Source: Bacteroidota bacterium (GTDB lineage Bacteria; Bacteroidota; Bacteroidia; 2-12-FULL-35-15). Taken from it: a stretch of DNA of 64,000 nucleotides. The notes below the pieces were generated by a model. The model was given only the letters and a program-made list of their open reading frames with translations, was not told where the DNA came from and searched no databases. Where the stretch lies: positions 31,872-95,871 of the forward strand of contig CANJYB010000018.1 in assembly GCA_947479085.1 (NCBI GenBank), read 5' to 3'. The position numbers were made by a program, and so were the translations under genes. Below are positions 1 to 8,955 of this stretch, one piece after another; position 1 is the first letter of the stretch, and every line of letters starts with the position of its first letter.

Positions 1-1673
1 TGGTCGTAAGAGGAAGTACCAATATAAGTAGATTGAAGTATTCCGCTGCCGTTACTTTGTATCCTGGTTACATATCCGTCAGCAGTCCCTCCCTGGAAGG
101 TGGGATGAAGAGTGCCGGGTGTCGTAGGGAAATTGGAGCTGTTGGTTCCACCTGAAACGTATACGTTGGAACTTGCATCCACATCCAAGTAATAAGATGC
201 ATCATCACTGTTGCCGCCCAGGTAAGTAGACCAGGTCAAAGCAGTAAGGTTAGGATTCATTTTAAACACACACCCATCCTGTAAACCTCCCTGAAATGAA
301 GTTTGGAAGGCGCCTGCAGAAGCCGGGAAATTAAAGGACTGCGTGGAACTGGCAACATAACAATTTCCTGCATTGTCCACCATCACATCACCCCTTCCAT
401 CATCACCATACGTATATTTTAAAGAAGAAATGGTGAAGAAGTCAGCAGCAATGTTTACCCCATCATCGCCAATACCTCCAACAAATGTAGAGCCGATTAA
501 AGCAGTACCCGCAGGGTTAAATTTGGTAACTATTATATCAGATCCACCATTAAAAGTATTGTCGTAACAGCCGGGAGTAACAGGATAGTTAAATGAGTAA
601 GTACGCCCCAAAACAAAAAGGTTATCATTATTATCCACTACAAAACTGGCAGGCTGCTCGTTGTCATTTCCTCCAAGGTAAGTAGAGTAAACTAAAGCTG
701 TTCCGGTGGGATTAAATTTGGTAATGGAAATATCGTAAGGGAAATTATTTCCACCTGCACCACCACCTGCAAAAAAAGTCTGGTAAGCTCCTGCTGTGGT
801 TGGGTAACCAGTTGCAAGTGCTACTCCTCCTGAATAAATATTTCCTGCATTGTCATAAGTAGCTGTAAATCCCCAGTTATCCCCGGTGGAGCCAGTATAG
901 GTAGAACAGATTAAAGTAGGGTCTATAATTAAGGGCTTTGTTTTATTATAACCTTTTGGAAAGTGGAAAGATAAAACCGTTCCTGTAAGTTCATAATTGC
1001 AGGCTACTTCCGTTCTTTTTCCATCAATGATTTGATAAGCAATTGGTTTTTGTTCAGTAATAATTCCGAGCGAAGTATGGACGTTGAGGTTTCCGTTTTC
1101 CATTTCCAGTCGTTCGGCCCCGGTATAGTTTATCTGCAGGGCATTTACGTTTGCCCCGGGATTAATGATGAAGTCGTATTCCAGGTTTTTATTTTTAGTA
1201 TAGATATGCATGTCAATATTGGAATACAGTCCTGTATAATACACTTCGTTATACACACCCACATTGGAAGCCCATTTGGAAGGGTCGTTGCCAAGAAAGT
1301 AATTTTTGTAATAGGTTTCTTTGGATGTTGCGGTTACCAGTGCCGAGGTGTTGGCATTCAGAAATTCGGCCTTATACGAAAAATAATGAATGGCCGGAAT
1401 TCCGGGAGGGGGAGTGGAAGTGGCAGGATGATGCAAGGCTTCCAGTTCATCTGCATTCCAGAAAAGATAAGTGAACGTGTTTTTTTCGAGAAATAGTTTT
1501 CCGCATTTGGTCAGCTTGGCCTCATAAAGTACCCGTGCATCAAACTGGTTTTTATTCTCTGTAAACTTTAAGGTTTCTTCGGGTTGGCTTTTGGGTACTG
1601 GTGTATCTTTGCTATACAGAGAGCAGGGCAGGGATGAAATAATCAATAAAAAAAGAATCCTTAACGATTTCAT
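1..1673 (-). CDS. SBBP-repeat secreted protein, partial (cut at left edge)
   Basis: Reading the minus strand from the ATG at 1673 gives 557 codons without a stop to the window edge, so the C-terminus is missing. Residues 1-21 are a signal peptide (MKSLRILFLLIISSLPCSLY). Residues about 35-255 match the N-terminal domain of Bacteroidota gliding-type SBBP proteins (DUF7948-like), starting FTENKNQFD and ending KPLIIDPTL. From about residue 258 there are repeated SBBP beta-propeller blades, seen as STYLGGNDNEQP, GSTFVGGIGDDG and STYLGGNSDDAS. Such proteins are secreted or surface-exposed, and a T9SS sorting domain would be expected beyond the edge. Substrate and role are unknown. It lies 5' of no other gene on its strand and looks monocistronic. 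Confidence 0.85.
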   Translation of the reverse strand, partial: MKSLRILFLLIISSLPCSLYSKDTPVPKSQPEETLKFTENKNQFDARVLYEAKLTKCGKLFLEKNTFTYLFWNADELEALHHPATSTPPPGIPAIHYFSYKAEFLNANTSALVTATSKETYYKNYFLGNDPSKWASNVGVYNEVYYTGLYSNIDMHIYTKNKNLEYDFIINPGANVNALQINYTGAERLEMENGNLNVHTSLGIITEQKPIAYQIIDGKRTEVACNYELTGTVLSFHFPKGYNKTKPLIIDPTLICSTYTGSTGDNWGFTATYDNAGNIYSGGVALATGYPTTAGAYQTFFAGGGAGGNNFPYDISITKFNPTGTALVYSTYLGGNDNEQPASFVVDNNDNLFVLGRTYSFNYPVTPGCYDNTFNGGSDIIVTKFNPAGTALIGSTFVGGIGDDGVNIAADFFTISSLKYTYGDDGRGDVMVDNAGNCYVASSTQSFNFPASAGAFQTSFQGGLQDGCVFKMNPNLTALTWSTYLGGNSDDASYYLDVDASSNVYVSGGTNSSNFPTTPGTLHPTFQGGTADGYVTRIQSNGSGILQSTYIGTSSYD

Positions 1674-1728
1674 TGCAGAGTGTTTTATGTAAAATGAAGT
1701 GTTTGGATTTCAAAGATAGTGATTTTTT

Positions 1729-2376
1729 TTATATCCTCATAAAATCCATTCTTTTCATGTTCAAAAAATCTTCCACATGTATCGGGTTCATTTCTCTTAA
1801 CGCTTCCGGCAAATCTTTCATTTCAATGGTTTTGTTGTTCGATAAATCTTCTTCCACCAGGCGTTTTGTTTCGAGCGTTCTTAAGCCGATAAGGGTGGAA
1901 CCATGCAGGTACACATTTTTTGGAGCAATTTTGTATTTTCTTCCGATGCGCAAGGCACAATCATAAATTTCCAGTCCGCCAAATTTGGTGACTTTGTGTT
2001 TCTTAATGAATTCGTATAGCCTGTCAAAATCTTTGGAGTCAATAGCTTCATTCAGCTCTTCTTCGTTTTCGAAAATACTTTCAATAACAGCTTTACTCAC
2101 TTCGGGTTTTATTCCTCGGTCATTTCCACCTCTGTCGCGCCAGATGGATTGATGCGGATGAACATATTCTTTTCCTTTGTAAACAAATATTCCTTTTACC
2201 GCATGATCGACAAGTGTAAATAAATCAGGCAAGGTGGTATAATAACCAAGGTAGTTTTCGAAATACTCTTTATAATCAGGAAATACTACCCATGTAGAAA
2301 AGTCGGTGCCCTTGGCTTGCACGCTTATTTTATACCGTTCGGTTTTGTAGTTATTTAAAATCTGCTCTAATGTCAT
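1729..2376 (-). CDS. hypothetical protein, 215 aa
   Basis: This intact ORF starts MTLEQILNNYKTERYKI and has no signal peptide or membrane segment, so the product is probably cytoplasmic. It is mixed alpha/beta by composition. An acidic helical stretch at about 100-125 (IFENEEELNEAIDSKDF) precedes a C-terminal part with the motif GGLEIYDCALRIGRKY and LHGSTLIGLRTLE. I do not recognise the family. It sits 38 bp downstream of the ABC/LolA-like operon on the same strand and could be its last gene, although a short AT-rich gap separates them. No function is assigned. Codon use looks like its neighbours. Confidence 0.7.
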   Translation of the reverse strand: MTLEQILNNYKTERYKISVQAKGTDFSTWVVFPDYKEYFENYLGYYTTLPDLFTLVDHAVKGIFVYKGKEYVHPHQSIWRDRGGNDRGIKPEVSKAVIESIFENEEELNEAIDSKDFDRLYEFIKKHKVTKFGGLEIYDCALRIGRKYKIAPKNVYLHGSTLIGLRTLETKRLVEEDLSNNKTIEMKDLPEALREMNPIHVEDFLNMKRMDFMRI

Positions 2377-2414
2377 AATGTGGAGTTTATTATTTGTTAA
2401 CTGATATTTTAAAA

Positions 2415-3113
2415 TTATTTTTTAAACACACTGTCAGGAACACCCTTATTTACCTGGTATCCTGAAAGAGTAATAAATATTTTTCCTTTTTTGTTATCTT
2501 TTTCTTTATCGTCTTTTGAGGTGGAAGAATTATTCATGTCGGCAGTTACACTTTTCGGCATTTTAAACTTTTTAATGTCCACCGAAAATATCATTTTATC
2601 AGGAAGGCCATATTCCATTTCAGTTCCGTAAGTGTATTCTGTCATTATCGTTCCGTTTGATTTGGTAGTAAACTGTGATTTCAGAATCACTTGCTGCGAG
2701 GCATCAATCCATAGTTTTCCAAGCACTAAATCGCTGGTGTCGGATAGTGGTATTACATTTACCACATTGGTAAGTATAGTCCCTATTTTTTCGGAACCTT
2801 GCACCATAGCCGTATAAGAATTGGTATCGGCTAGCATCTTAGAAGCCTGGTCAAATCCCTGTCTCGGAACAATAGCAATGCTTTTTGATTCTACTTTAAA
2901 TTTATCTTTTTGTTTGAAATAGATTTTTGCATCTATCGGCATCATGCGGATAAAAGGCATATCTACTTTAATATTTGCCTGTACAGAATAATCTTTTGCT
3001 TTCTGAAGTTTATTGTAAACAGCTCTTAATATTCCGTTCGCATTGTTTTGAGCAACGGAAGCGGAGAACGAAAAAGCAAAAAGAAAGGCAATAAAAAGTT
3101 TAACAGGCTTCAT
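2415..3113 (-). CDS. LolA-like periplasmic protein (outer-membrane lipoprotein carrier fold)
   Basis: The 232-aa product has a clear signal peptide (residues 1-21, ending ASVAQ). The mature part has the repeated strand pattern of the LolA/LppX-like family: an early helix (GILRAVYNKLQKAKDY), then SVQANIKV, DAKIYFKQKDKFKVES and GKLWIDASQQVILKSQF. It ends in a charged linker rich in K/D/S. The start codon overlaps the stop of the upstream ABC permease (ATGA), so the two are translationally coupled. The family carries lipids or lipoproteins through the periplasm; linkage to an ABC exporter suggests it works with that system, but the substrate is unknown. It is too divergent from classical LolA to be named lolA. 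Confidence 0.7.
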   Translation of the reverse strand: MKPVKLFIAFLFAFSFSASVAQNNANGILRAVYNKLQKAKDYSVQANIKVDMPFIRMMPIDAKIYFKQKDKFKVESKSIAIVPRQGFDQASKMLADTNSYTAMVQGSEKIGTILTNVVNVIPLSDTSDLVLGKLWIDASQQVILKSQFTTKSNGTIMTEYTYGTEMEYGLPDKMIFSVDIKKFKMPKSVTADMNNSSTSKDDKEKDNKKGKIFITLSGYQVNKGVPDSVFKK

Positions 3114-3952
3114 GATAAAATATCTTTTTTGTTAAATTTAAAAACAGCGATACCTAATAAACCAACGATATGAACTAATAAAATTGCTACTGATTTTAAA
3201 ATCTTTGCTGTTGGCAATGGGTCTTCAAAAAAGTTGCGCCAGGCCACCATGTGATTTGTAAACAGGTAGGGTTGTATGGGTTCCAATACAGGTACATTTA
3301 AAGCACCGATAATATTGAACAGAATAATTATGGCCATGGTGGTGACAATTGGTCCTATAGAGTTTTCAGAAAAACAGGACAGGGTCAGCGAAAGGGTGGC
3401 AATCATAATTAACGAAAGAAAAGCAAGGCTGAAACCGCAGGCGAACCTCCAAACTAAGTCCTGCTGCTGCAATACAATTAATCCATCACTATTCAGTACC
3501 ATCAAATCGCCTGTGCCAAACAACATCTTGCCAACTACTAGGGCCAGTATCATCAGCCATAACAGCATAACAAAGGTATAAGTTAGCCCGGCAAGGTATT
3601 TCGAAAATAAAATTTTGGTTCTTGAAATGGGTTTGGTAAGTAATAAACGGATGGTTCCCATTGCACCTTCACCGGAAACAAGGTCACCTGTTACCAATGC
3701 AATTAACAAAGGTACATGTATGATGAGCATTTGAAGTATTATAAATGCAATCAGGTTTCCGTTTAATATGTTTCCTTCAAAAGACAAAGCTTGTTCGAAA
3801 GGCCTGGTGACAAAGGAAATGAAATTAAGCCCATCCACATACATAGCAAAAATAATGATACCGACTATTAAGGTAATGGCTCCAATCCCGATATAGCTGC
3901 GGGGTTTGGCGGCTATTTTAAGTATTTCGTTATAGGTGCTTTTCCAAAACAT
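3110..3952 (-). CDS. ABC-2 type transporter permease
   Basis: The 280-aa integral membrane protein has about six hydrophobic segments: roughly 20-40, 60-80, 105-130, 145-165, 175-200 and 250-270. The loop after segment 2 holds GDLVSGEGAMGTIRLLLTKP, a hallmark of ABC-2 permeases of the NosY/ABC2_membrane_2 group. Its start overlaps the stop of the ATPase gene by one base (TAATG), and its stop overlaps the start of the LolA-like gene by four bases. The three genes therefore form one tight operon encoding a half-transporter that dimerises in the inner membrane. Substrate is unknown; related systems export lipids, drugs or assist copper-enzyme maturation. Confidence 0.88.
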   Translation of the reverse strand: MFWKSTYNEILKIAAKPRSYIGIGAITLIVGIIIFAMYVDGLNFISFVTRPFEQALSFEGNILNGNLIAFIILQMLIIHVPLLIALVTGDLVSGEGAMGTIRLLLTKPISRTKILFSKYLAGLTYTFVMLLWLMILALVVGKMLFGTGDLMVLNSDGLIVLQQQDLVWRFACGFSLAFLSLIMIATLSLTLSCFSENSIGPIVTTMAIIILFNIIGALNVPVLEPIQPYLFTNHMVAWRNFFEDPLPTAKILKSVAILLVHIVGLLGIAVFKFNKKDILS

Positions 3953-4869
3953 TATGCGCTGATGAGTTTTAAAAAATAATCTTCCAGTTTTCTTTTCGCT
4001 TCAATTGAAAAAACACTAACGCCACTATCACAAAGTAATTTGTTTAACATCGGTATTTTTTCCTGCGAAATATGAATAGAGATACTGGTACCTTCCACAC
4101 TTTCTATTCCAAGATTTAATGAAGATGATTGAATGATTTGTTTTGCTTTTTCAGTATCATCTACTTTAAAAGAAACTATCAGTTCCTGAGCATTTAACAA
4201 TTCGGTTACAGAACCCTGAACAATGGTTTTTCCTTTATTGATAATCACCATACGGTTGGCAATCAATTCTATTTCCGACAGGATATGTGATGAAAGTAAA
4301 ATGGTTTTATTGCGTTCGTTTTTTAATTGCAAAATTAAATTACGAATGTCTATGATTCCCTGCGGGTCGAGACCGGTGGTGGGCTCATCCAGGATAATTA
4401 ATTCAGGGTCGTGTATAAGGGTTTGCGCTATTCCTAACCTTTGCTTCATCCCGTGTGAAAAACCACCGAGTTTATCTTTTTCTCTTCCTTTTAAGCCAAC
4501 AAATTCAATGATTTCATGCACCTTTTTTTTGGTAACATCCACTCCCGAAATACGTGCAAATATTTCAATATTTTTTTCTGCCGAAAGGTATTTGTAAAAG
4601 TCAGGTTTTTCGACAATACAGCCAATACGTTGAAGAATATAGTTGCGGTTGTCAGAAAGGTCTTTGCCGAATAATTTTAATTGTCCGCTGGTAGGTTTAA
4701 TGAGTGATAGCAACGAACGGATGGTGGTGCTTTTACCGGCACCATTCGGGCCTAAGAAACCAAATACATCTCCCCGGAAAACATCAAAGCTTACGTCTTC
4801 AACAGCTTTAAATTTTCCAAAATGTTTTACTAGGTGAGAGACTTCAATGATTTTTTCTTCGGCCTGCAT
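3952..4869 (-). CDS. ABC transporter ATP-binding protein
   Basis: The 305-aa protein is a full nucleotide-binding domain with Walker A GPNGAGKST at residues 40-48, a degenerate signature FSHGM near 137-141, Walker B LIILDEP at 157-163, and the switch histidine in LLSSHILSE. A C-terminal extension of about 90 residues is typical of ABC-2 (CcmA/NatA-like) ATPases. It is the first gene of the operon with the permease and the LolA-like protein. A good Bacteroidota promoter lies immediately upstream (4886-4916, minus strand). It energises the partner permease in the cytoplasm; the cargo cannot be told from sequence. Confidence 0.92.
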   Translation of the reverse strand: MQAEEKIIEVSHLVKHFGKFKAVEDVSFDVFRGDVFGFLGPNGAGKSTTIRSLLSLIKPTSGQLKLFGKDLSDNRNYILQRIGCIVEKPDFYKYLSAEKNIEIFARISGVDVTKKKVHEIIEFVGLKGREKDKLGGFSHGMKQRLGIAQTLIHDPELIILDEPTTGLDPQGIIDIRNLILQLKNERNKTILLSSHILSEIELIANRMVIINKGKTIVQGSVTELLNAQELIVSFKVDDTEKAKQIIQSSSLNLGIESVEGTSISIHISQEKIPMLNKLLCDSGVSVFSIEAKRKLEDYFLKLISA

Positions 4870-4885
4870 AAAATAGTATGGTGAA

Positions 4886-4916
4886 CAAAGGTAGGGTTTA
4901 TTGTCAGTCGCACAAT
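4886..4916 (-). promoter_or_regulatory. Bacteroidota-type promoter of the ABC operon
   Basis: On the minus strand ATTG (4916-4913) is followed after 19 nt by TACCTTTG (4893-4886). This fits the Bacteroidota housekeeping promoter (-33 TTTG, -7 TAnnTTTG). Transcription would start about 10 bases before the ATG at 4869. Confidence 0.65.
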
Positions 4917-5060
4917 GCTAAATCAATTAAGATTTAAGTTGAAATTTTGTGTTGTAATGCCCCTTTTTTGCTTTTGAAATCAGGGGTTAATTTTCACTCA
5001 CAAGTCATAGCGGGTTTAAAACCGCCAGACTGGTGACGTGAAATAAAAAGGAGTTATTAA

Positions 5061-5201
5061 TTACTCTATTAATACTGCATCAGGATACCGTTCCTTCCAT
5101 GCTTTCCATGCTTCCATCGAACGCACAGTGATTGTTGTTCTGCTATCTATTTGTATTTTTATTTTCGGACGAAGGTCTTCTTTAACTTTCTTGGTTCTCA
5201 T
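5061..5201 (-). CDS. small hypothetical protein, 46 aa
   Basis: The ATG at 5201 opens a 46-codon frame ending in TAA at 5061. The product starts MRTKKVKEDLRPKIKIQID, is strongly basic at the N-terminus, continues SRTTITVRSMEAWKAWKERY and ends PDAVLIE. It has no signal peptide or membrane segment. The gene stands alone between the ABC operon and clpB, about 100 bp past the clpB stop. The upstream sequence is A-rich without a Shine-Dalgarno core, as is usual in this phylum. The regular alternation of charged and hydrophobic residues and the sensible start make it likely to be real. The family is not recognised. Confidence 0.5.
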   Translation of the reverse strand: MRTKKVKEDLRPKIKIQIDSRTTITVRSMEAWKAWKERYPDAVLIE

Positions 5202-5300
5202 ATTATTTGTTGTTTAATTAATTTTGTAAGTATAACGCAATTTATCAGCCAAAGGTTACAGGGTTAACATCTTTTAACAGCATTGTTAATAACAATTCAA

Positions 5301-7946
5301 TTAAGCTTTTGTTTTCTCTTTCCTTTCTTTTTTTTGTTTATTGTCTTCCTCTATCGGATTACGAAAGACGAACTCTTTGTCAAACACGTCCAATACCATT
5401 TTAGCATTCTTTTGAACTTTACCGGCAAGTATTTGCTTCGACAATTCATTCAAAACTCTTTTTTGCATTACCCGTTTTATGGGTCTTGCTCCAAACTGAG
5501 GATCGAAACCAAGTTGTGCCAGCCATTCAATAGCTTCGGGAGTTGCCGTTAAATGAATATCGTTTTCAAGCAGCATTTTCGAAATGCCTTCAAACTGCAA
5601 TTCTACTATACGATGAACATTGTCCCTTGTTAATGGAGTAAACATAATGGTTTCATCAATCCGGTTCAGAAACTCCGGACGTATGGTTTTCTTTAACAAC
5701 TCAAACACTTCCAGTTTTGTTTTCGCCATAATTTCATCATGGTTTTTATCATTTATTTTTTCAAAGTTCTCCTGGATGAGGTGCGAACCCATGTTGGAAG
5801 TCATAATGATAATAGTGTTTTTAAAATTCACCACACGGCCCTTGTTATCGGTTAACCGGCCATCATCCAATACCTGTAATAATATGTTGAACACATCCGG
5901 ATGTGCTTTTTCAATTTCATCCAGCAAGACCACACTGTATGGTTTTCTTCTCACTGCTTCTGTTAACTGTCCTCCTTCATCATAACCTACATATCCCGGA
6001 GGCGCTCCCACCAGGCGGCTTACCGCATGGCGTTCCTGGTATTCACTCATATCAATACGAGTCATGCTGTTTTCATTATTGAATAAAAACTCTGCTAATG
6101 CTTTTGCCAACTCTGTTTTACCTACACCGGTGGTGCCTAAGAAAATGAATGAACCTATTGGTCGTTTTGTATCCTGCAAACCTGCTCTGCTTCTGCGCAC
6201 TGCATCACTGATGCCTTCTATGGCTTCTTCCTGGCCTACTACTCTTTTATGCAATTCATCTTCAAGGTGCAATAGTTTTTCTCTTTCGCTTTGCAACATT
6301 CTCGAAACAGGAATGCCAGTCCATGCTGCAACCACTCCGGCAATATCTTCACTATCCACTTCCTCCTTAATCATCTGTGAGCCGTTTTGCTGCATCTCTG
6401 CCAACTTCACTTCAAATGATTTCAACTGCACTTCTGCTTCTTTAATTTTACCGTAACGTATCTCTGCTACCTTGCCGTAATCACCATTACGTTCGGCCTG
6501 TTCTGCTTCAAATTTAAAATTCTCAATGTTCTCTTTCACTTTCTGAATACCTTCCACCACTTCTTTTTCACTTTGCCATTTTGCTCTCAGGTTAGTGCGT
6601 TTATCAGATAGTTCGGCAATTTCCTTATTTAAATCTTCCAGTTTCTTTTTATCATTTTCACGTTTAATTGCTTCGCGTTCTATTTCCAGTTGTCGGGTTT
6701 TGCGTTCCACCTCATCCAGTTCTATCGGCATCGAATTAATCTGCATTCTTAATTTGGAAGCAGCTTCATCCATTAAGTCAATCGCTTTGTCAGGAAGGAA
6801 TCTGTCATTAATATAGCGTTGAGATAATTCCACAGCCGAAATAATTGCTTCGTCTTTAATACGCACTTTATGATGTGTTTCGTATTTTTCTTTTATTCCA
6901 CGCAAAATTGAAATGGCATCCTCAGCACTTGGTTCATCCACCATTACCTTTTGGAAACGTCTTTCAAGCGCTTTGTCTTTTTCAAAATATTTCTGAAACT
7001 CATTTAAAGTAGTTGCACCAATGGCACGTAATTCTCCTCTTGCCAATGCCGGCTTTAATATGTTGGCAGCATCCATGGCACCTTCGCCACCGCCAGCGCC
7101 CACAAGGGTATGTATCTCGTCAATGAATAAAATTATTTCACCTTCGGCAGAAATTACTTCTTTCACTACCGCTTTTAACCGTTCTTCAAATTCGCCTTTA
7201 AACTTGGCTCCAGCTATCAGGGAGCCCATATCCAATGAATAAATCTGTTTCGACTTTAAGTTATCAGGAACATCCCCATTGATGATACGATGTGCCAACC
7301 CTTCTGCAATGGCTGTTTTACCCACTCCCGGTTCACCTACCAAAATAGGATTGTTTTTTGTTCTTCTCGAAAGAATTTGCAATACCCTGCGAATCTCTTC
7401 ATCACGGCCTATAACAGGGTCCAGCTTTCCTTTCTTTGCCTGTTCATTTAAATTAATAGCGTATTTATTTAACGCATTGTATGTTTCGTCCGCACTTTGG
7501 CTGGTTACTTTAGCCCCTTTGCGGAGCTCATTAATAGCAGATTTTAAATCTTTTTCATTTGCCCCGTTATCTTTTAATAATTGAGAAATGGTATCCTTGG
7601 TAGAAAGAATGGCCAGCAATAAATGTTCGATGGAAACATATTCGTCTCCGAATTCTTTTAAGTATGTAGAAGCTTTGGATAAAGCCTGGTTAGCATGATT
7701 GGAAAGAAAAGGCTGACCACCCGAAACCTTCGGATAGCTTTCCACTATTTTATCCAACGTTTTAGAAAACATCGGGATATTTACATTCAGTTTTTTTAAG
7801 ATAAACGGAGTGACATTTTCATCCACTTCCAGAATACCTTTCAGTATATGTCCGTTTTCGATGGCTTGTTGCCCGTTAACGGTGGCTATCTGCATTGCCT
7901 GTTGCACTGCTTCCTGCGATTTAATGGTAAAATTGTTTAAGTTCAT
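5301..7946 (-). CDS. clpB: ATP-dependent disaggregase ClpB
   Basis: ClpB is a hexameric AAA+ chaperone that, with DnaK, extracts polypeptides from aggregates in the cytoplasm. The order of domains is complete. Residues about 1-145 are the Clp N-domain. The first AAA+ module has Walker A GEPGVGKT at 204-211, followed by the long coiled-coil middle domain (about 400-530, [19 protein letters not shown]), which separates ClpB from ClpA/ClpC. The second AAA+ module has Walker A GTTGVGKT near 603-610 and Walker [15 protein letters not shown] chose the ATG at 7946 ([15 protein letters not shown], 881 aa) over the ATG at 7970, because family members begin at that point. A lysine-rich tail ([12 protein letters not shown]) is unusual but harmless. 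Confidence 0.95.
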   Translation of the reverse strand: MNLNNFTIKSQEAVQQAMQIATVNGQQAIENGHILKGILEVDENVTPFILKKLNVNIPMFSKTLDKIVESYPKVSGGQPFLSNHANQALSKASTYLKEFGDEYVSIEHLLLAILSTKDTISQLLKDNGANEKDLKSAINELRKGAKVTSQSADETYNALNKYAINLNEQAKKGKLDPVIGRDEEIRRVLQILSRRTKNNPILVGEPGVGKTAIAEGLAHRIINGDVPDNLKSKQIYSLDMGSLIAGAKFKGEFEERLKAVVKEVISAEGEIILFIDEIHTLVGAGGGEGAMDAANILKPALARGELRAIGATTLNEFQKYFEKDKALERRFQKVMVDEPSAEDAISILRGIKEKYETHHKVRIKDEAIISAVELSQRYINDRFLPDKAIDLMDEAASKLRMQINSMPIELDEVERKTRQLEIEREAIKRENDKKKLEDLNKEIAELSDKRTNLRAKWQSEKEVVEGIQKVKENIENFKFEAEQAERNGDYGKVAEIRYGKIKEAEVQLKSFEVKLAEMQQNGSQMIKEEVDSEDIAGVVAAWTGIPVSRMLQSEREKLLHLEDELHKRVVGQEEAIEGISDAVRRSRAGLQDTKRPIGSFIFLGTTGVGKTELAKALAEFLFNNENSMTRIDMSEYQERHAVSRLVGAPPGYVGYDEGGQLTEAVRRKPYSVVLLDEIEKAHPDVFNILLQVLDDGRLTDNKGRVVNFKNTIIIMTSNMGSHLIQENFEKINDKNHDEIMAKTKLEVFELLKKTIRPEFLNRIDETIMFTPLTRDNVHRIVELQFEGISKMLLENDIHLTATPEAIEWLAQLGFDPQFGARPIKRVMQKRVLNELSKQILAGKVQKNAKMVLDVFDKEFVFRNPIEEDNKQKKERKEKTKA

Positions 7947-8130
7947 GTTGTTATGTTTTATGGTCCGCAAAGGTCAAAACTTATTCCAATGGCGGAATAT
8001 GATAATGGTCATACATTATTTGACTGAATATTTTAATCCTAAGTGACGTTTTGTCGTGTAGGGCTTAATTTTGCTGACTTTTTGGCAATGAGATAATAAT
8101 CGAGAATTAACAATTTTATAAGTCGATTAG

Positions 8131-8301
8131 TAATCTGCTGTACATTTTTTAATGAGATTCCTCACTTCGTTCGGAATGACAAGTCTTTCGGAGGTTGGAA
8201 AGGAGAGCAGGCGGCTGCGAAGCAGCCGCCTGCTCTCCCCCATTAATAAATGACACTGTCATTCCGAACGAAGTGAGGAATCTAAATTTTTATAGTAGTT
8301 T
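8131..8301. mobile_element. MITE-like palindromic element with flanking direct repeats
   Basis: A perfect 26-bp inverted repeat occupies 8155-8180 and 8258-8283; its core reads CCTCACTTCGTTCGGAATGA. Between the arms sits a very stable hairpin with 17-bp arms (8202-8218 and 8222-8238) and a GAA loop, built on GGAGAGCAGGCGGCTGC. The outer ends are imperfectly inverted (CTGCTGTA against CTACTATA). The whole 171-bp unit is flanked by the 10-bp direct repeat AGTCGATTAG at 8121-8130 and 8302-8311, as a target-site duplication would be. There is no ORF, so any movement would need an enzyme supplied elsewhere. Confidence 0.55.
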
Positions 8302-8418
8302 AGTCGATTAGAGATAAAATGAAAGATTCATTTCAAAATCTTCATCTTTTGATGCATTTACTATAACTTTTAACAGAAAACATTTTTCTTTTAATTCACC
8401 ACCAGTCATTTATTTATT

Positions 8419-8704
8419 AATCCCCTGAGTATATTTATTAAAACCCTGAAGTTTCATTTTATAACCTTTTTCTTTCCAATCAAAACCCTAAGGTTTTGTT
8501 TCAAACCTTCCGAACTTTGGCCAAATCTTCCGAAGTTTTGCCGAATCTTCGGAAGTTTTGTGAAATCTTGGGAAGTTTGGAGCAAAACATCCGAGGTTTG
8601 GTTCAAAACATCCGAGGAATGGTTAAATCTTCGGAACTTTTGCGAAATCTTCGGAAGTTTAGCCGAATCTTCGGAAGTTTCAATTCAAACCTCCCGGGTT
8701 TCGC
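8419..8704. repeat. repeat array A, period 20-22 bp, about 14 units
   Basis: This is a non-coding tandem array upstream of the GloVer gene. The core (8503-8704) repeats AAATCTTCGGAAGTTTTGC with 20-22 bp spacing. Upstream, units become degenerate but keep a 21-bp step (CCCCTGAG, AACCCTGAAG, AACCCTAAGG). Many units are short dyads: CTTC-G-GAAG, CAAAACC-ctaa-GGTTTTG and AAACC-tccc-GGGTTT. The arm sequences change but the symmetry is kept. There are no unique spacers and no cas genes. Confidence 0.75.
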
Positions 8705-8955
8705 TTTTATCCTTGTTTTGTTTGTTCGTATTGTCTTTTCCTTCTCTGTTATCACTTCACGACTGATTCAGTAAACTTCCCAATTAAATATCTCTTTTCC
8801 ATTGTTTCTTTCTTAATTCAATTCTTTATCCTTTATATACGTCATGTTTTGGTAAAATATTTTCTATTTTTTTCATTTACTTTCCAGGTAATCTTTCCAA
8901 AAAAGAAGTTGTATATTTGTACATAATTAATTATTAAACATAACACTATATTGCA

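Noticed and set aside
1032..1496. Plus-strand ORF of 154 codons
   Set aside because: It is a shadow of the SBBP-repeat gene, whose minus-strand frame shows clear domain motifs.
8419..8704. CRISPR array
   Set aside because: Units of about 20 bp follow each other directly with no unique spacers, and no cas gene occurs in the window. The same holds for arrays B to F.
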